Of a stretch of 64,000 nt of DNA, positions 37,690 to 50,004 are shown in pieces (within the stretch, counting starts at the first letter, position 1; the number at the start of each line of letters is the position of its first letter). The notes under the pieces are model-generated. The model ran no database searches. It saw only the letters and a program-made list of their open reading frames with translations, and had not been told where the DNA came from. Location: assembly GCF_040807025.1 (NCBI RefSeq), contig NC_090982.1, forward strand, positions 89,033,463 through 89,097,462, read 5' to 3'. This DNA comes from Struthio camelus (lineage: Eukaryota; Chordata; Aves; Struthioniformes; Struthionidae). The translations under genes and the position numbers were made by a program.

Positions 37690-37870
37690 TACCGTTTTTA
37701 ATTCTGCTGCGTCCAGAAAGTGGATGGCCTACGCCCCTACCCGCAGTGCAAGAGCCCCGCGTGCGTGGAGCGTAACGCGTGCGGCCGCTTCTCTGCCCCT
37801 CGGCTTGCCGACCCGCGGACACCGCCGTGCGCGGCTCTGGGGCAGGGCCCTGTTAGCGGAGCTACCTGTC
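37690..37870. other. Intronic GC-rich islet
   Basis: A CpG-rich stretch of about 180 bp in intron 1, without a recognisable exon. It may be a regulatory islet. Confidence 0.3.
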
Positions 37871-39221
37871 GTTAATTATTGGTCCTAATGAGTAATGGAA
37901 ATGAGCAAGCGTTGAGTCAGTCGGAGGCTTCGTACCGCTACCTGCTTACCCCTGCTGCACCTCTCCTCTCTCCTTTGTGTTTGCTTAGTCATGGCTTAAA
38001 AACCTTGCCCTGTCCTGCTTGGCAGTAAGGAGCAAACTTGCTGCCAAATACTAAGCCTACCCTCGTCCAAGGGAAGGCTCCGTTCGCTGGACGGGACGGG
38101 TATGCAGCAGCTCTGCTCGGTTTGCTTCCAGTAACGTCTTGGTCTACTTCAGCAAACGTTGCCTGTGTTTCGACCTGTAGATAAGGCTCAAGTTACGGTC
38201 AAAGCCTTCCCGCTCCTGGAAGTATTTCAAAATACCATTAATTAAACTGATGTATATAGGGAATTTGGGGGGCACTGGATGTTTCAGGGTGCATCATAAC
38301 CCAGCTTTGTAGAAATTTAAGTGAGTTCAAGAGGGGACTTTTCTTTCCTCCCTGAGGGAAGAGCATCGCGAAGAGATACTCCTTGTGCTACTCTTCCACT
38401 GTGGAAAGGCAGTAGGAAACTACAAAAAAAACCCCTCTCTCTGAGCCAAAGAATAGGGCCAGAAGAGCAGCCGTGTTTTGGAGTGTACGTACGCGTGCAT
38501 GTGAGCAGGTGGTGTGTACGTGAGCGAGTTTGCTCTTTCGTTTTGAGAAAGAGTGGAATACAGCGTACTGTGTGGTCAATGCTTGTCCTGTATGTAGGTT
38601 GGAAAGTCATCTTTGACCTCGCCTGGGGAGGAATGGCAGTGTACCCAGGCAACCCTGATGTGTGCCTCTGGCTTTCACAGGTGATCTTAAGATATGTAAG
38701 GGATTTCTTTATTTTTAACTCTGCTTATTATTGCCCAAAAATCTAAAGGCTTTTTACTTTCTCTTTTTTTTTTTTTTTAAATGAGCAGTTGAAAGAAGGT
38801 GTCTTCCTTAAGCAGTCCCAGAGTGTGTTAAAACACTATTTAAATATCCAACAGGAGTATAATGTTTCATAAGCCTTTCAGTGATCATCTGACTCGGAGA
38901 CTACCAAACCTCTGCTAAAATAAAGTGCTTATTTCTCAACTGCTATTCTGTTGTTGCATTTGAGTTGCAAACAAAGTACACGTCTCCTAAGTGTGCTCAA
39001 ATGCCAAGAATAATTAGAACTTTGCAGTTCAGTTTGTTTAAACAGTATGGAAAGCAAGATACTCATATGAAAACATTGAGGTGTGCGTAGTCCCTTGAAC
39101 TGTTGCAGGCACAGTGTTTGTTTATACGTGCATAATCACAGTTGATTGTTGTTGTATAAATATATGATCGCAAGTAGCGGTCACTGCCTCCTGTATACAT
39201 GCTAGGAAATCAAACATGCTT

Positions 39222-39352
39222 GTGGCCGCAGCCAGCAGGCGCCGCCGGGTCCGCGCGCGTCAGGAGCCTCCGCCGTCGCCCAGGAGCCGGACCGGCCGGG
39301 TGCAGCGGGCGTTGGGCACGGGCCCTCCTGCGTGGGGCTGGGAGGTTGCATG
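39222..39352. other. Intronic 130-bp CpG-dense islet
   Basis: A sharply bounded GC block with many CpGs sits in AT-rich intron sequence. It includes GGCGCCGCCGGG and CGCGCGCG-like parts, and a CTCF-like CCAGCAGGCGCCGC at 39232. No coding match. Confidence 0.35.
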
Positions 39353-41373
39353 AAGAATCGTCACCAGTAGATGTAGTAGATGAGTATGTCCCTGCTCCTA
39401 ACCTGAAGATATGAAGTAAAACAACAATACTGAAATCACGTTTGTTACAGTTAATCTTACAGCTGTGGTGGGCTGCAGGGGTAGAGAGCGTGTGATTGAG
39501 CTGGTGGGTGGTCGAGCAGCACCTCGGTGTGTGCGGAGTGACTCAAGCCCCCTTCCCGTCCCCTCCCTCGCCTGGCCAGCGAGTCCTGCTGAGCAGGCGT
39601 TTGTGGCGCTGGTTCTCGCTCGCCTTGTCTAAAATGGTCCTGGAACGCAACGTGAATCTCTGCTGTCGTGGTATGTCCCAACACAATCATTCCAATATAT
39701 ACTATAGCCAGTTACAGAAGAATCATGTTAAGAGTGTTTTCTTTTTTTCCCCTATTCAAACAAAAAACCAGAAGCCTTAAACACAGTGATATTTGCAAAG
39801 GTTTAAGCAGACCTTTCTCTTATTGCATGGTTTTCCGTGAATTGTTTGCAATAAATGAATCTTGCCAAGAGATTATCAGTATGGTTTGTGCGCTTCAGGA
39901 TTTGTGCCCTTCAGTGTGTTTTTTGACTCTTGGAACTTTTCAGGTTTAACTTCTATAACAAAAAAGTTAAAAACAAGATTTCGACACTGAAATCTATCTT
40001 CATAAGCCTTCAAATGCTAATTTGCTTCATTTATCTCAAACGTTATCAGATCTAAGATCAGGGAAATACCTTTGAAACCGCTCCACAGAACTCCCGCAAG
40101 TGCTGGTTGTGGTGGTGGTTGTTTTTTTACTTTGAGAAAGCTGCTTCTGAATATATATCATTCTATGGGAAGTGCTACTAATAGGATATGTTTTGGTTCG
40201 TTCTTAGGTAATATGATGAACTTCAGGAAGAAAAAAAAACATGTCTGTCTGGCTTCTTTAAGAATGGCTAGGAGAAAAAACAGATATGAAAGTATTTCTT
40301 CTGCTTTTGGTACTCACTTGCATGTGATCCATTTCACTATTTTCTCAGTATACTCTGTTTCTTGTATTTGTTGAGGATTTTATAATTAATAGCAGTGGTG
40401 AAGAATGTTTTTGAAACTGGGCAAAATGTTTGCAAGGGTATATGAAGCTAATCTAATTTTTAGTTATGCATTAAACTCTTACCACTTTTTGACAGCTGCT
40501 GTTCTGCAGATTCGGTCTGGAAGTCAGATGGGTTTTATCTGGTTCAGACGCGGTCGCAAGTAAGAAACATTTTCCAAATTAGATTTTGTCATCAGTTAAA
40601 CTTTGAAACTACAGTTTTAATATTGTAGTACAACTTTAACTTGGGGAAAATCCCTCATCTCCTCAATGTAGGCTTCAGTCTTTTGTAAGCAAGACAAAAT
40701 TGAGTTTTGCAAGCTGATAGTTTTAAGTGCAAATGTTCAGTCAGAGTAGTTCTGTGGGTTTTTGAGTGGTTTCTTCATTTGTTTTTAAGAGAGCAATAGG
40801 GAATAAACGTTGACTGGAGGATGCCTCTTAGGGGATGTGGTGGACTTCTTCAGACACTTAATTTGCGTAACAGTGTATTGCTTTTTCAGAGCTTGCACCC
40901 ATGATGGCCTATGTGAAGTTAATGATGTTTATTATAGTATAATTGTAAAGCAATTATCGTGAAAAGCAGTTCTGAACCCATCTCAACTCTGCTAGGTGTC
41001 AACGGATGTTGGATACTTGACTCTAAACACAGGCACAAGGCTGGATAGCAGTAATACTGATATGACAATATTGTGAATATTCAAATTCAGTTTAAAAGAT
41101 GAACAATAAAGCTACTAGAAAAAGCTAAGCTTCGGTGCCATTCTGGGTGACGCTGAAAGCGTTTGCAAACCGTGAGGAGCAGTGAAACGCAGCTACGGCA
41201 AACCACTGGGAAACTGCCTGCGTTCCAGAGAGCAGCAGGCGCTATCGCGCTTTGCAGAATACTTTGACTATGTGCAAATATATGTTACTGTTTGTCCACC
41301 ATGCTGGCGTGTATCACCTTGAAGCCTTTTACGTGTCGTTGCCTACAAATACAGCCTGAGCTTAATGCCTTCT

Positions 41374-41461
41374 TACTTGCCCGATTCTTAACCACAGTTA
41401 TTTTAAAGCTGTTTTCCTACCTGCCCGCCTCCTAACCACAGTTGTTTTAAAGCTATTTTCC
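41374..41461. repeat. 44-bp imperfect tandem duplication
   Basis: The two 44-bp copies, 41374-41417 and 41418-41461, share CTAACCACAGTT or TTAACCACAGTT, then TTTTAAAGCT and TTTTCC. They differ at about six positions. No function is evident. Confidence 0.9.
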
Positions 41462-41844
41462 TTGGGCTTCTGTTCCTGTCTCTTTCCTGTTCATCTCTAA
41501 CTTTCCCACTCTGGTGGTGTTACTTAGATTTGAGCACAGTGCTTTTCTCTTTGTGCTGCAGTCTAACTCGCTATTTATCAGCGTTCAAGCAATAGTTTGT
41601 GGAATAAGACTGAGAGGAATGGAGGATGCAAAACAGATGCTTAACACATCTATTAACCCCATTTGATCGTCTGATCTTTAATACTGTGACAGCACCGTGG
41701 GGAATCAAAAACTTCTTTAGTAGCCCTACTGTACATAGTCTTGCTGATTTCTTTCTCAGTAGCATCTTACCATAGAGTTTTCAAAAAGTGTTCCTACCTA
41801 CTTACGTTGTGTGTTGTTTTTGCTTAGTTGATTGATCACTGGGT

Positions 41845-43017
41845 GATCACAGCGTGGAGTTAAGAAGGGAAAATCGTGCCCGACCAGCCTGACAACCTTC
41901 TGTGATGAGGCAACTGGCTTGGTGGAGGAGGGGAGAGCAGGGGATGTTGTTTACTTTGGCTTTAGTAAGGCTTCCAATGCCGTCTCCTACAACACTCTCA
42001 TAGACAAACTGATGAATTATGGGCTAGATAAAAGGACAGTAAGGTTGTCTGAAAACCGGTTGAACTGCTGGGCTCGGAGGGTCGTGGTCTGCAGCACGAA
42101 GTCCAGCTAGAGGCCAGTCACTAGTGATGTCCCCCAGTGGTTGATACTGGGGCCAGTACTGTTTGTCCAGGGCATTAATGAAGTTGTCAATGGGACCAAA
42201 CGTACCCTCAGAAAGTTTGCTAATGATATGAAACTGGGAGGAGAGACTGATACACCAGATGGTTGTGCTGCCATTAAGAGGGACCTTGAGAAAGGGGCAG
42301 AGAGTAACTTCATGAAATTCAACAGAGAGAAGTGCAGAGTCCTGCACCTAAAGAGGAATAACCCCACGCACCAGTACAGGCTGGGGGCTGACCTGCTGGA
42401 GAGCCGCTTTGCAGAAAAGGGCCTGGAGGCCTGTACGTTCCCTCACGGCAAAGAAGGCATCCTGGGCCACGTTAGGAAGAGCGTTGCTAGCAGGTTGACG
42501 AAGGTGATCTTTCCCCTCCGCTCAGCCCTGGTGAGGCCTCACCTGGAGTGCTGTATGCAGATCTGGGTTTCCTAGTACGAGAAACATGAGCATGCTGGAG
42601 CCAAGCATGCTCCAGGGAAGGGCCCAAAGATGATTAAGGGACTGGAGCATCTGATGCAGGACAGGCTGAGAGAGGTGGGATTGTTTAGCCTGGAGAGGAC
42701 AAGGCTCGTGGGACATCCATCAGTAAATACATGATGGAAGGGAATAAAGCAGAGGGAGCTAAACTCTTCTCAGTGGTGTCCAGTGACAGGACAAATTGAA
42801 ATACAGGAAATTCCACTTAGACATAAGAAAACACTTTTTTACTATGAGGGTGGTTGAACAGGGGAAGGTTGGGAAGCCTCCATCACTGGAGATGCTCTGA
42901 ACCCAGCTGGGCGCGAACCTGAGCCACCCGCTGTAGTTGACGTAGCTTTGAGCAGGGCAGTTGGACTAGACAATCTCCAGAGGTCATTTCCACCCTCATT
43001 CATTCTGTGATTCTGTT
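41845..43017 (+). mobile_element. CR1 LINE, 1.17-kb sense copy
   Basis: This is the longest CR1 in the window. It starts inside ORF2 and runs to the 3' end. It includes a reverse-transcriptase C-terminal part (KFANDMKLGGETDTPDGCAA, then NFMKFNREKCRVLHL and HQYRLGADLLES), the LVRPHLE segment, and a 3' end of two tandem octamers, ATTCTGTG then ATTCTGTT (43002-43017). The catalytic motif upstream reads as a degraded FSKASNAVSYN at the YxDF/FxKAFD-type position. Several frameshifts and stops show it is dead. It is in intron 1, in gene orientation. Confidence 0.95.
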
Positions 43018-43280
43018 TGAGGTCAGATATACTGCTTACTGGTGATGTTCTGATTCATCACTGGATTTTTATGGGAACGTGTAATCTAAAATACTGATAC
43101 GGAGCAACACAGTTACACTTTGATTTGTGTAGTGTTTTGCCAAAGGACAAATTAAGAGGATTGCATTAAGTGTACTTAATTCAAACAATTTTAAAGGGAA
43201 AAATTTCAAAGGGCTATTGGATTTCAGTTTACCAAATAAAGCAACTTCAAGATATTTAGCGTTAAACAAATCTTGAAACA

Positions 43281-43376
43281 TATATATATATATATAAAAG
43301 TATATATTTTATATATATAAATATATATTTATACACAAACATATATATACATGTTTATATATACACACACACATAC
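43281..43376. repeat. AT-rich (TA)n/(CA)n microsatellite cluster
   Basis: Runs of TA dinucleotides are broken by AAAG and ATTTT and end in a short CACACACA tract. The cluster starts 260 bp after the end of the long CR1 copy. It can fold into cruciforms and is likely length-variable. Confidence 0.9.
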
Positions 43377-46300
43377 TGGCACAGCCAGATCTAGAGGAAG
43401 ACATCTGTGCATAGCCTGCATGAGACTGCTGGTTAGTATAATGAATTACGTTGCGCAGAAAATACATTGCTTACGTGAGTTCTTTCGGTGAGTGATATAA
43501 ATAGATCTGAATGTTCATGTGAATGAAGGAAAATCAAGTCTTGTACTGCAGGGCAGCAAGTCCATTAGTTTAAAATTCTTCTGCGTTCTTTTAGTTATTT
43601 CTGAAGAGCACAGGTGACCTGATTTAACATGCTTGCTGAAGTTCCTCAAGTGTATCTAGCTATATGTATGGAGTTGAACTGACTTTTTTGTAAAAACAGA
43701 TTGCAGTTCACCTGCAGTATTTATTTAAACAAAAATGCAGTAAAAATATCTTGTAAGCAGATTTTTGTGAGCTCAGCGCTTTGTGATCTGAAGTTGTTTC
43801 TTTATGGTTGTTGCTGTCATCATGTTGGACTGGGAGTTTTGAGTTCCACTTCCGAACTTCGTCGCTGGTTTGTGTACCTTTGCTCTTGTTATACTAATCT
43901 TGACCTTTGTATCTGAAACCTGCTTAAATTTTTTCTGCTGTTTGCCTACGTATAAAACAGGCATCATGATACTGTCTCTCTAAGATGAACTCATGTCCTT
44001 GTGAAATTTTGCCTAGCGTTTCCTCTTCCCCCCCCCCCATGTGTCAGTCTAATCAAAGAAAGCATGGAAATCTTGCCTCTTCCTTCTACGTCCTAAGAGG
44101 AGGACTAAAAACATTACTGTAAACCATTTAATGTTTTTGCAAGTCTCTTGCTTTTCTAGAAGCTTGCAGCTGCAGACTCAGCTTGTAGAAGGGGTGGAAC
44201 ATTGGGGTCAAGGAGCTGAACCAACAGCTACCATGTAGGCTTTTTTCTGTTAAACAGCCTTTTTTTTGTATAAGATGATGATTCCTGAAGTTCTCCAAGC
44301 TCTCCTATCCTTTTAATGCTGATTGATGTTGTTTGAATCAGTTGGTGCACTAATTCTGGTACTCGTTATATTTAATAAGATATTCAGTAAAATGCAATTT
44401 AATAATTGTGTAGCGTTGTGAGATAATCGGTCTTCTAAGTCTAGCCAAAAATGGTCTTTGCTTACGATTTAAAAACTTGCTTATACAATCGTCCTATGGA
44501 CTAAAGCCACTCTTCCTTTCTGCCAGCCCTCCAGACTCATCTGAAGAAAGCGTGTGTACGCTCCTCAAGCAACTGCCTCTTCCTTCTGCAGCCAGCACAG
44601 GGAGCTGACTAGTGTTCCCTTTGTTCTAAAGCTAAAAAGAATAGACCCCCCTAAACTCGGGGTGGTGTTGGGTGAAGATGAAGAAAAGTCAAGTTTCTCA
44701 GCAGCGTAATCCTAGTTTTCTCAGAATTTGGACTTTCTCGTGTTTTGCTTTCTCGCTGCACAGGAAATCCTCACATCAGTCTACTGACTTTCTCTGAACA
44801 ATTGCAGGTGCTAACTCTTTGTAAACTGACCTATTTCCTACAGCCAGGAAGATCTTTGTAGCCAGATTTATATAGCGTTCTTTCCTTCCCCCAAAGCCCT
44901 CTAGGTTCAGTTGCTTCAGTTTAACCTATTTTGTCGAAGGCAGAAATCGAATCCATTTTGTTACCACACGCTGCACAAAGTAACATATTTCAGAGTGTTG
45001 TAGGTGGGATAGGGCAGTTTGAGTTTGTTTCAGTCTCAGAATTTCCAAGGTAAACAGTGATCTATAAATAAAAAGGAGAAATAACAGCTAAGTTTCCAGG
45101 TTGGTCATAACGAAGCTACCTAAAATGAGATTTTAATCTCCATGCTTGAGCCAAATAGATAGCTGGTTGTAACTAGTCACCTTTGCACTAGCTTCATTAT
45201 CTGTGCTGAGTGCTGCAGGCCAGAGTAGAGATTCGGGTTCATATCTGTAATGCCTGTCCTTGTTTTTACTGTTTGACTGCAAAAGTACCACTCATAAATC
45301 TCAAGATGAATAAGAGCACAAGATTTATTGTGTACTGTTGCTGTAGGCTTCAGAAAATAATTTTTAAATGGTATCCCCAGACGTGTCCACACACAAGTTG
45401 AGCTGTTCACTTTGAATGGTCATCATTTCTCTCCATGTCTTCGGAAAGAAAACTAACTTCTTGCTCTAGCCGTACATAATATTTGGAGGTAACGAGATGT
45501 AGCAGCGTTATATGTTTGACTGACTTTCTTACTTGGCTTATAGCCTTTCTTCCATACTGTGGTTGGTTGGTTTCTTTCTTTAGATGTAAGCAGAGATTTT
45601 AATTTGAAAACGGAGCGTTTGTAGGGCCGCGTTGTTCAGTCGCCCGTCCGGCAGAAGGGTGCGGAGGGAGGAACGCGTTCCCCCCCGGCAGCCTGGGCAA
45701 CCTTCTGGCACTCGGATAGGAAGGACTGGGCAATGACACGGCAGGAGTAAGCACTCAGGATTGCCTCACCTGAGCACTTTTGAGGCGTGAACAGCTGGTT
45801 TCAGGTTGTTGCTCTTGTTTTTTCGAGTCATAGTATATTTGCGCACCACGATAGTGTCTCAGTTTTTCTTGGCCGCTTCTGTGGCGTTAACAGCGGGCTT
45901 TACTTACAGATGGTGTGATAAAAGTAGGATTTGTCCACCAGAATAGAATTGTGCAGCAGGCATCTCGATAAGGTACATGCATCACTTTGGTTCCCTTGAG
46001 GTAGTTTGATGTTAGGCTGTTTGATGTATGTTAGATCAAGGATAATCTGACTCTAATAATCTGTGTAAAATGCTAATGTGGAATAGCTTATTAGCATGCA
46101 GGTTTTTTCGCATGGCTCTTGGTTTAGTCCACCAACAGATCCAAGTGAAAAATCAACTTGATTTCTTTTCTTTTTGTCATCTAATTTTTCTTCTGCATAT
46201 TCAATTGTTTGGAGATTAGAAGTATGCTAACGTTATTAGTCTTGCTATAGAAAATATTCCTGTGCTTTTTCAAATGGATGACAAATGTTCTGTTTTGTTT

Positions 46301-46392
46301 TGGTAATGCAGATCCTAGCTGGCAACTTTTCATAATACAGTGAATTAAAGAGCAATTTGTTTGGGTAATTTTCTATTTTTATTATGTTCAGC

Positions 46393-46406
46393 ACACCAGG
46401 GGGTGG
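46393..46406 (+). promoter_or_regulatory. CTCF-like motif, forward
   Basis: ACACCAGGGGGTGG agrees with about 12 of 14 CTCF consensus positions. It is in forward orientation, convergent with the site at 49990. Confidence 0.35.
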
Positions 46407-48219
46407 GGTTTTTTATTCAAGATAAACAAAAAAAATTATCGAGAGTTTAAACGTTGTTATGTATTTGTTCTTTTTCCATTCTGTTTTGCAACCCTACAAG
46501 TATAATAAAGAAGACACGAGCTCTGTGAATGGGAGAACTGTGTTTGCAAGGTCTCTGGTGTGCAGGTAACTTTCCAGTGTTACCTGGTTTCTTTCATTCC
46601 ATTCAGTGGAAATTTACCTCACTGACTCCTATCTTGGTTTGAAATCAAGAAAGTTTGTATTTAAGAAAAAAAAAAAATGCTGTTCATGTGGCGCTTTCTT
46701 CAGGTGAAATACTAGATTGCTGTCCTTTCACCTCGTTGCCTTGGTAATGGAAATTTATTGCCTCTGAGAGTCAAACTTCCGCATACTGGTTACTACTGTT
46801 TAGAGCACTTCTGGGTCGTCTCACTGCCTCACTTCTTACTCTTTAGAAACACTCTCTCTCTCTTTATATAAAGATCTTGTACTGAAGAAACTGAAGTGCT
46901 TGGTAAGTTGGGCTTTCGTTAACTGTTTAAAGACTGTACAATTTTATCTCGGTGATTTTTAGAGTTGTCATCAGCTGTTAATGCGACTGTCTAATTCTAA
47001 TGTGTCTGAAGTAAATGTCATGAAGGTTGTCTGGGGTTTTCATGCTACTGGGAAAATAGGTACTGTGTCTCAACGGTCCTTGACGCATTTGTCAAGGAAA
47101 TTTGTCCATCTTGAGATGTTTGACTTACAGTTGATTTTTATATACCTTTCATACGGCAATAGTGGAAGAACAGGTTAAATGCTTGATGTAGCGTGTCAGC
47201 TTCTCTGTCCAAACACCGGTTTGTTGATCCAGACTTAGTGCCCTTCACACTTGCCGGCTCATTAAAAGAGCCGAGCTTCTACTCGCACACCCGCATCGAA
47301 CGCTCCGCTCTTAATGCGTGCTTTAAATGCATCACAGGCATTGCTGTCTTATAAACACAAACAGAAAGCGGACACCTACAGTTTTCCTTCTTGCCTCAGA
47401 AAGCGTGTATTGCTGTGAATTCATGTTGATATGTGTTTGGAACATACTAAGGTGCGTTCCAAACTTTATTCAAGCTGGTTTGCATGGTGCAGCCATTTTC
47501 CTTTAGCTGATGTGGGCCAAGTTCCCTCCTCGATCATTCAGGTGGCGGGGACAAGTTGAGGAGCGGCATTGCACGCTCGCAGTGGGGAGACCTGCACGGG
47601 TTACAGCAGCAGGTTTTGCCCGTGTTTTGTCTCCTGAACTCTTCTTCCTCAAGCCTCCCAGCTCCAGGAATAGTTTAGTAATCCAGCAGCAGGAGGTGTT
47701 TGGTGGTTTGTTGTTTGGTTGGTTGATTGGTTTTTTGTGTGTGTGAATGCTTTTAATAGCAGATATTTGAAATGACTTTACTGTTAAGAGCACCTGAGGA
47801 GAGTTAACGTCTTGTTCACTTAAAAACAAAAACGTGAATCATTTACATAAATATGGCTTGTAAATCTGTAAACATATCTGCACTCTTATCTGTGTGCTGA
47901 CGTGACCAGGGGTCCGTGCGTATCTGTTTGTTGCCAGTGAAGCTCTCGCTGTGTGATTGGCCTTGCTGCGCTCCACTCGGCTGGCTTGGTACCACCTTGC
48001 TCAGCTGCGTCTTCTGTGAAACGGCCGTGTGAATTACTGATATAAAAATCTCATGATCTGTAGAAAGGTTATTCTTTAGCAAAAAAACTATGTAACCTCT
48101 GCCACTTTTTAAGGGGAACAAGAACACATAAACTTCGCGTTAATCATTGGACAAAGCAGAAATAAATACGAATGTGCTTAACAACAGAATTCAACATTAA
48201 TATCTAACCGAGTGCTTTA

Positions 48220-48680
48220 TGGCGCCCCTGCCCAAGCAGGCAGGGCAGGCTAAGGTTAGGCGGGAGAGGAAAGAAAGGGTGCGTGCTTAAATGGCCCGGA
48301 GAAGCGAGGCTTCGGCAGTGTTAGCGTTGTGCTGTCTGAGCGCTAACAACAAGCGGGCAGCAGCGATCCCGACGGGCGTGTAGAAGTTCGGAATTCCAGA
48401 AGCAGCGTCACAAAATTTCTTGTGAGTCAAACTACTCAAAACGACCTAGTCTCGTGGTTCTGAGACACGCTCCGCGTTCTAGTTAGAAAACCAAGCGAGA
48501 TCGGAGATGTAATGTCAGTGTGGGTCTCCTTGTGTGCCCGAGGTGGCTTCAAAGGGCGGTCGAGGCAGCGTGCCCCGTGCCGCTTGGGTGCTCAGCCTGG
48601 CCGAGGAGCGGCAGCGGCTGGCGTTCTCAGGAGACCTTCCAGGCGTAGCGCCTCAAAGGCGAGGAAGCGTGGAAATGATA
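48220..48680. other. Intronic GC-rich islet before the (CT)n repeat
   Basis: A moderately CpG-rich stretch ends at the CT microsatellite. Its open frames are short and unmatched. Confidence 0.3.
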
Positions 48681-48717
48681 GAAAAATTCCTCTGTGGGGT
48701 GGGATTACCCTCTCATT

Positions 48718-48718
<1 letters not shown>

Positions 48719-48764
<46 letters not shown>
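48719..48764. repeat. (CT)n microsatellite
   Basis: About 23 CT units with one G interruption at 48741, followed by TTTTCTTTTTTAG at 48764-48776. Together they form an ideal polypyrimidine tract and AG on the sense strand, so it could act as a cryptic splice acceptor in intron 1. Confidence 0.93.
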
Positions 48765-49989
48765 TTTCTTTTTTAGATGGAATTAGAGCATGGCCTTTTG
48801 AAACGGTGAATTTCAGCAGCACATAAGTTTATATTAATATATTTCTTCTGGAATAATGTTAATGGAGTACTGCTCTTAAGCTGGGCTTTATAGCGGAGAA
48901 GGGAATGAAGTTAAGAAATATACATTATTTTGGACAAGGTACAGTTTAGAAAAGCGGTATATTTACATTTTTGGTGAAATTGTTAGGCATATGTTAGAAT
49001 GCCTCTGTCAGTGGCTTGACCAATGGATTCATTAGTGGATTATAACTGTTATCAAAATATCATTTGTCCATATTTTACAGAAATGGAAAGCAACTCCATT
49101 TATAACTAAGAACAAAGTTCAGGTTGTTGGTAGTTTAAGAAGAGAGGGTAACCTGGATGAGTGCGTGTGCTGTAAGTAAATGCTCCCTTCAAGAACAAAA
49201 TAACCTCATACAGTATTGCGTTTAGGAGACAACTGAAACTTTTCTGTCTTCCCAAAACTAGTGCAATTTTTTCTTTCTCATATTAGTCTCTAAAGAAACA
49301 TTGCAAAACTCTTAAGACAGAAAAGGTAACTTGTATATCTTAACTGTATAAATATGTATATTTTACAAATTCTGGAGGTATTAATCCTCTGGAAGATGTA
49401 AGAGAGCAAATGTATTTGAGTCTTTTAATGATTAAAAAAATCTCTCAAATTATATTTTGATAGAAGTGAAGGATCTGGGGGAGAAAAGTATTTCTCTTTG
49501 GTAAATATTTTCAACTGTGAGCAGAAACAGAGGAGTGCTTTTTATATATCCACTTATCAAGAACACTAAGTGATTTAAAGATGGATACAATAGAAAAGGT
49601 GCTGCTCTTATTCAACATCAGTATTGCAGCATGTCAATCATCTAGGCACCAGTTCTCTGTGATTACTAAATATATGTATAAAACGAAGAGGAAGGAATCT
49701 AGGTCGGAAGCTTCCATCAGTGTCATTGGGGAAAAGGGGACAGGAAAAGAGATCTTGTTGATCTCAGATACCCCCATCTGCGTTTCAGCGCAGATGCTGT
49801 CAGAGCCGGTGTGACCGCGCAACCAGCCTGACAGTTGCTTCCTGTTGACGTGGAGAGTGAAGCTATGAAAACATGCAGCACTGAATAGAGTGACCCTGGA
49901 AGGCCAAGTGTTAATTTGCTGTGGGTGGATTGGGATGGTCCAGTGGGGTGCTGTGGACCACGGACGGGGTGGTAAGTGACCACCTCCTT

Positions 49990-50004
49990 CCAGCGCCCCC
50001 TGAC
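49990..50004 (-). promoter_or_regulatory. CTCF-like motif, reverse
   Basis: On the minus strand this reads TCAGGGGGCGCTGG, containing the canonical CTCF core CAGGGGGCGC. The bases 5' of the core fit poorly. Confidence 0.45.

Noticed and set aside
42141..42575. 144-codon ORF with reverse-transcriptase-like sequence
   Set aside because: It is part of a dead CR1 LINE, not a host gene. It is annotated as a mobile element.
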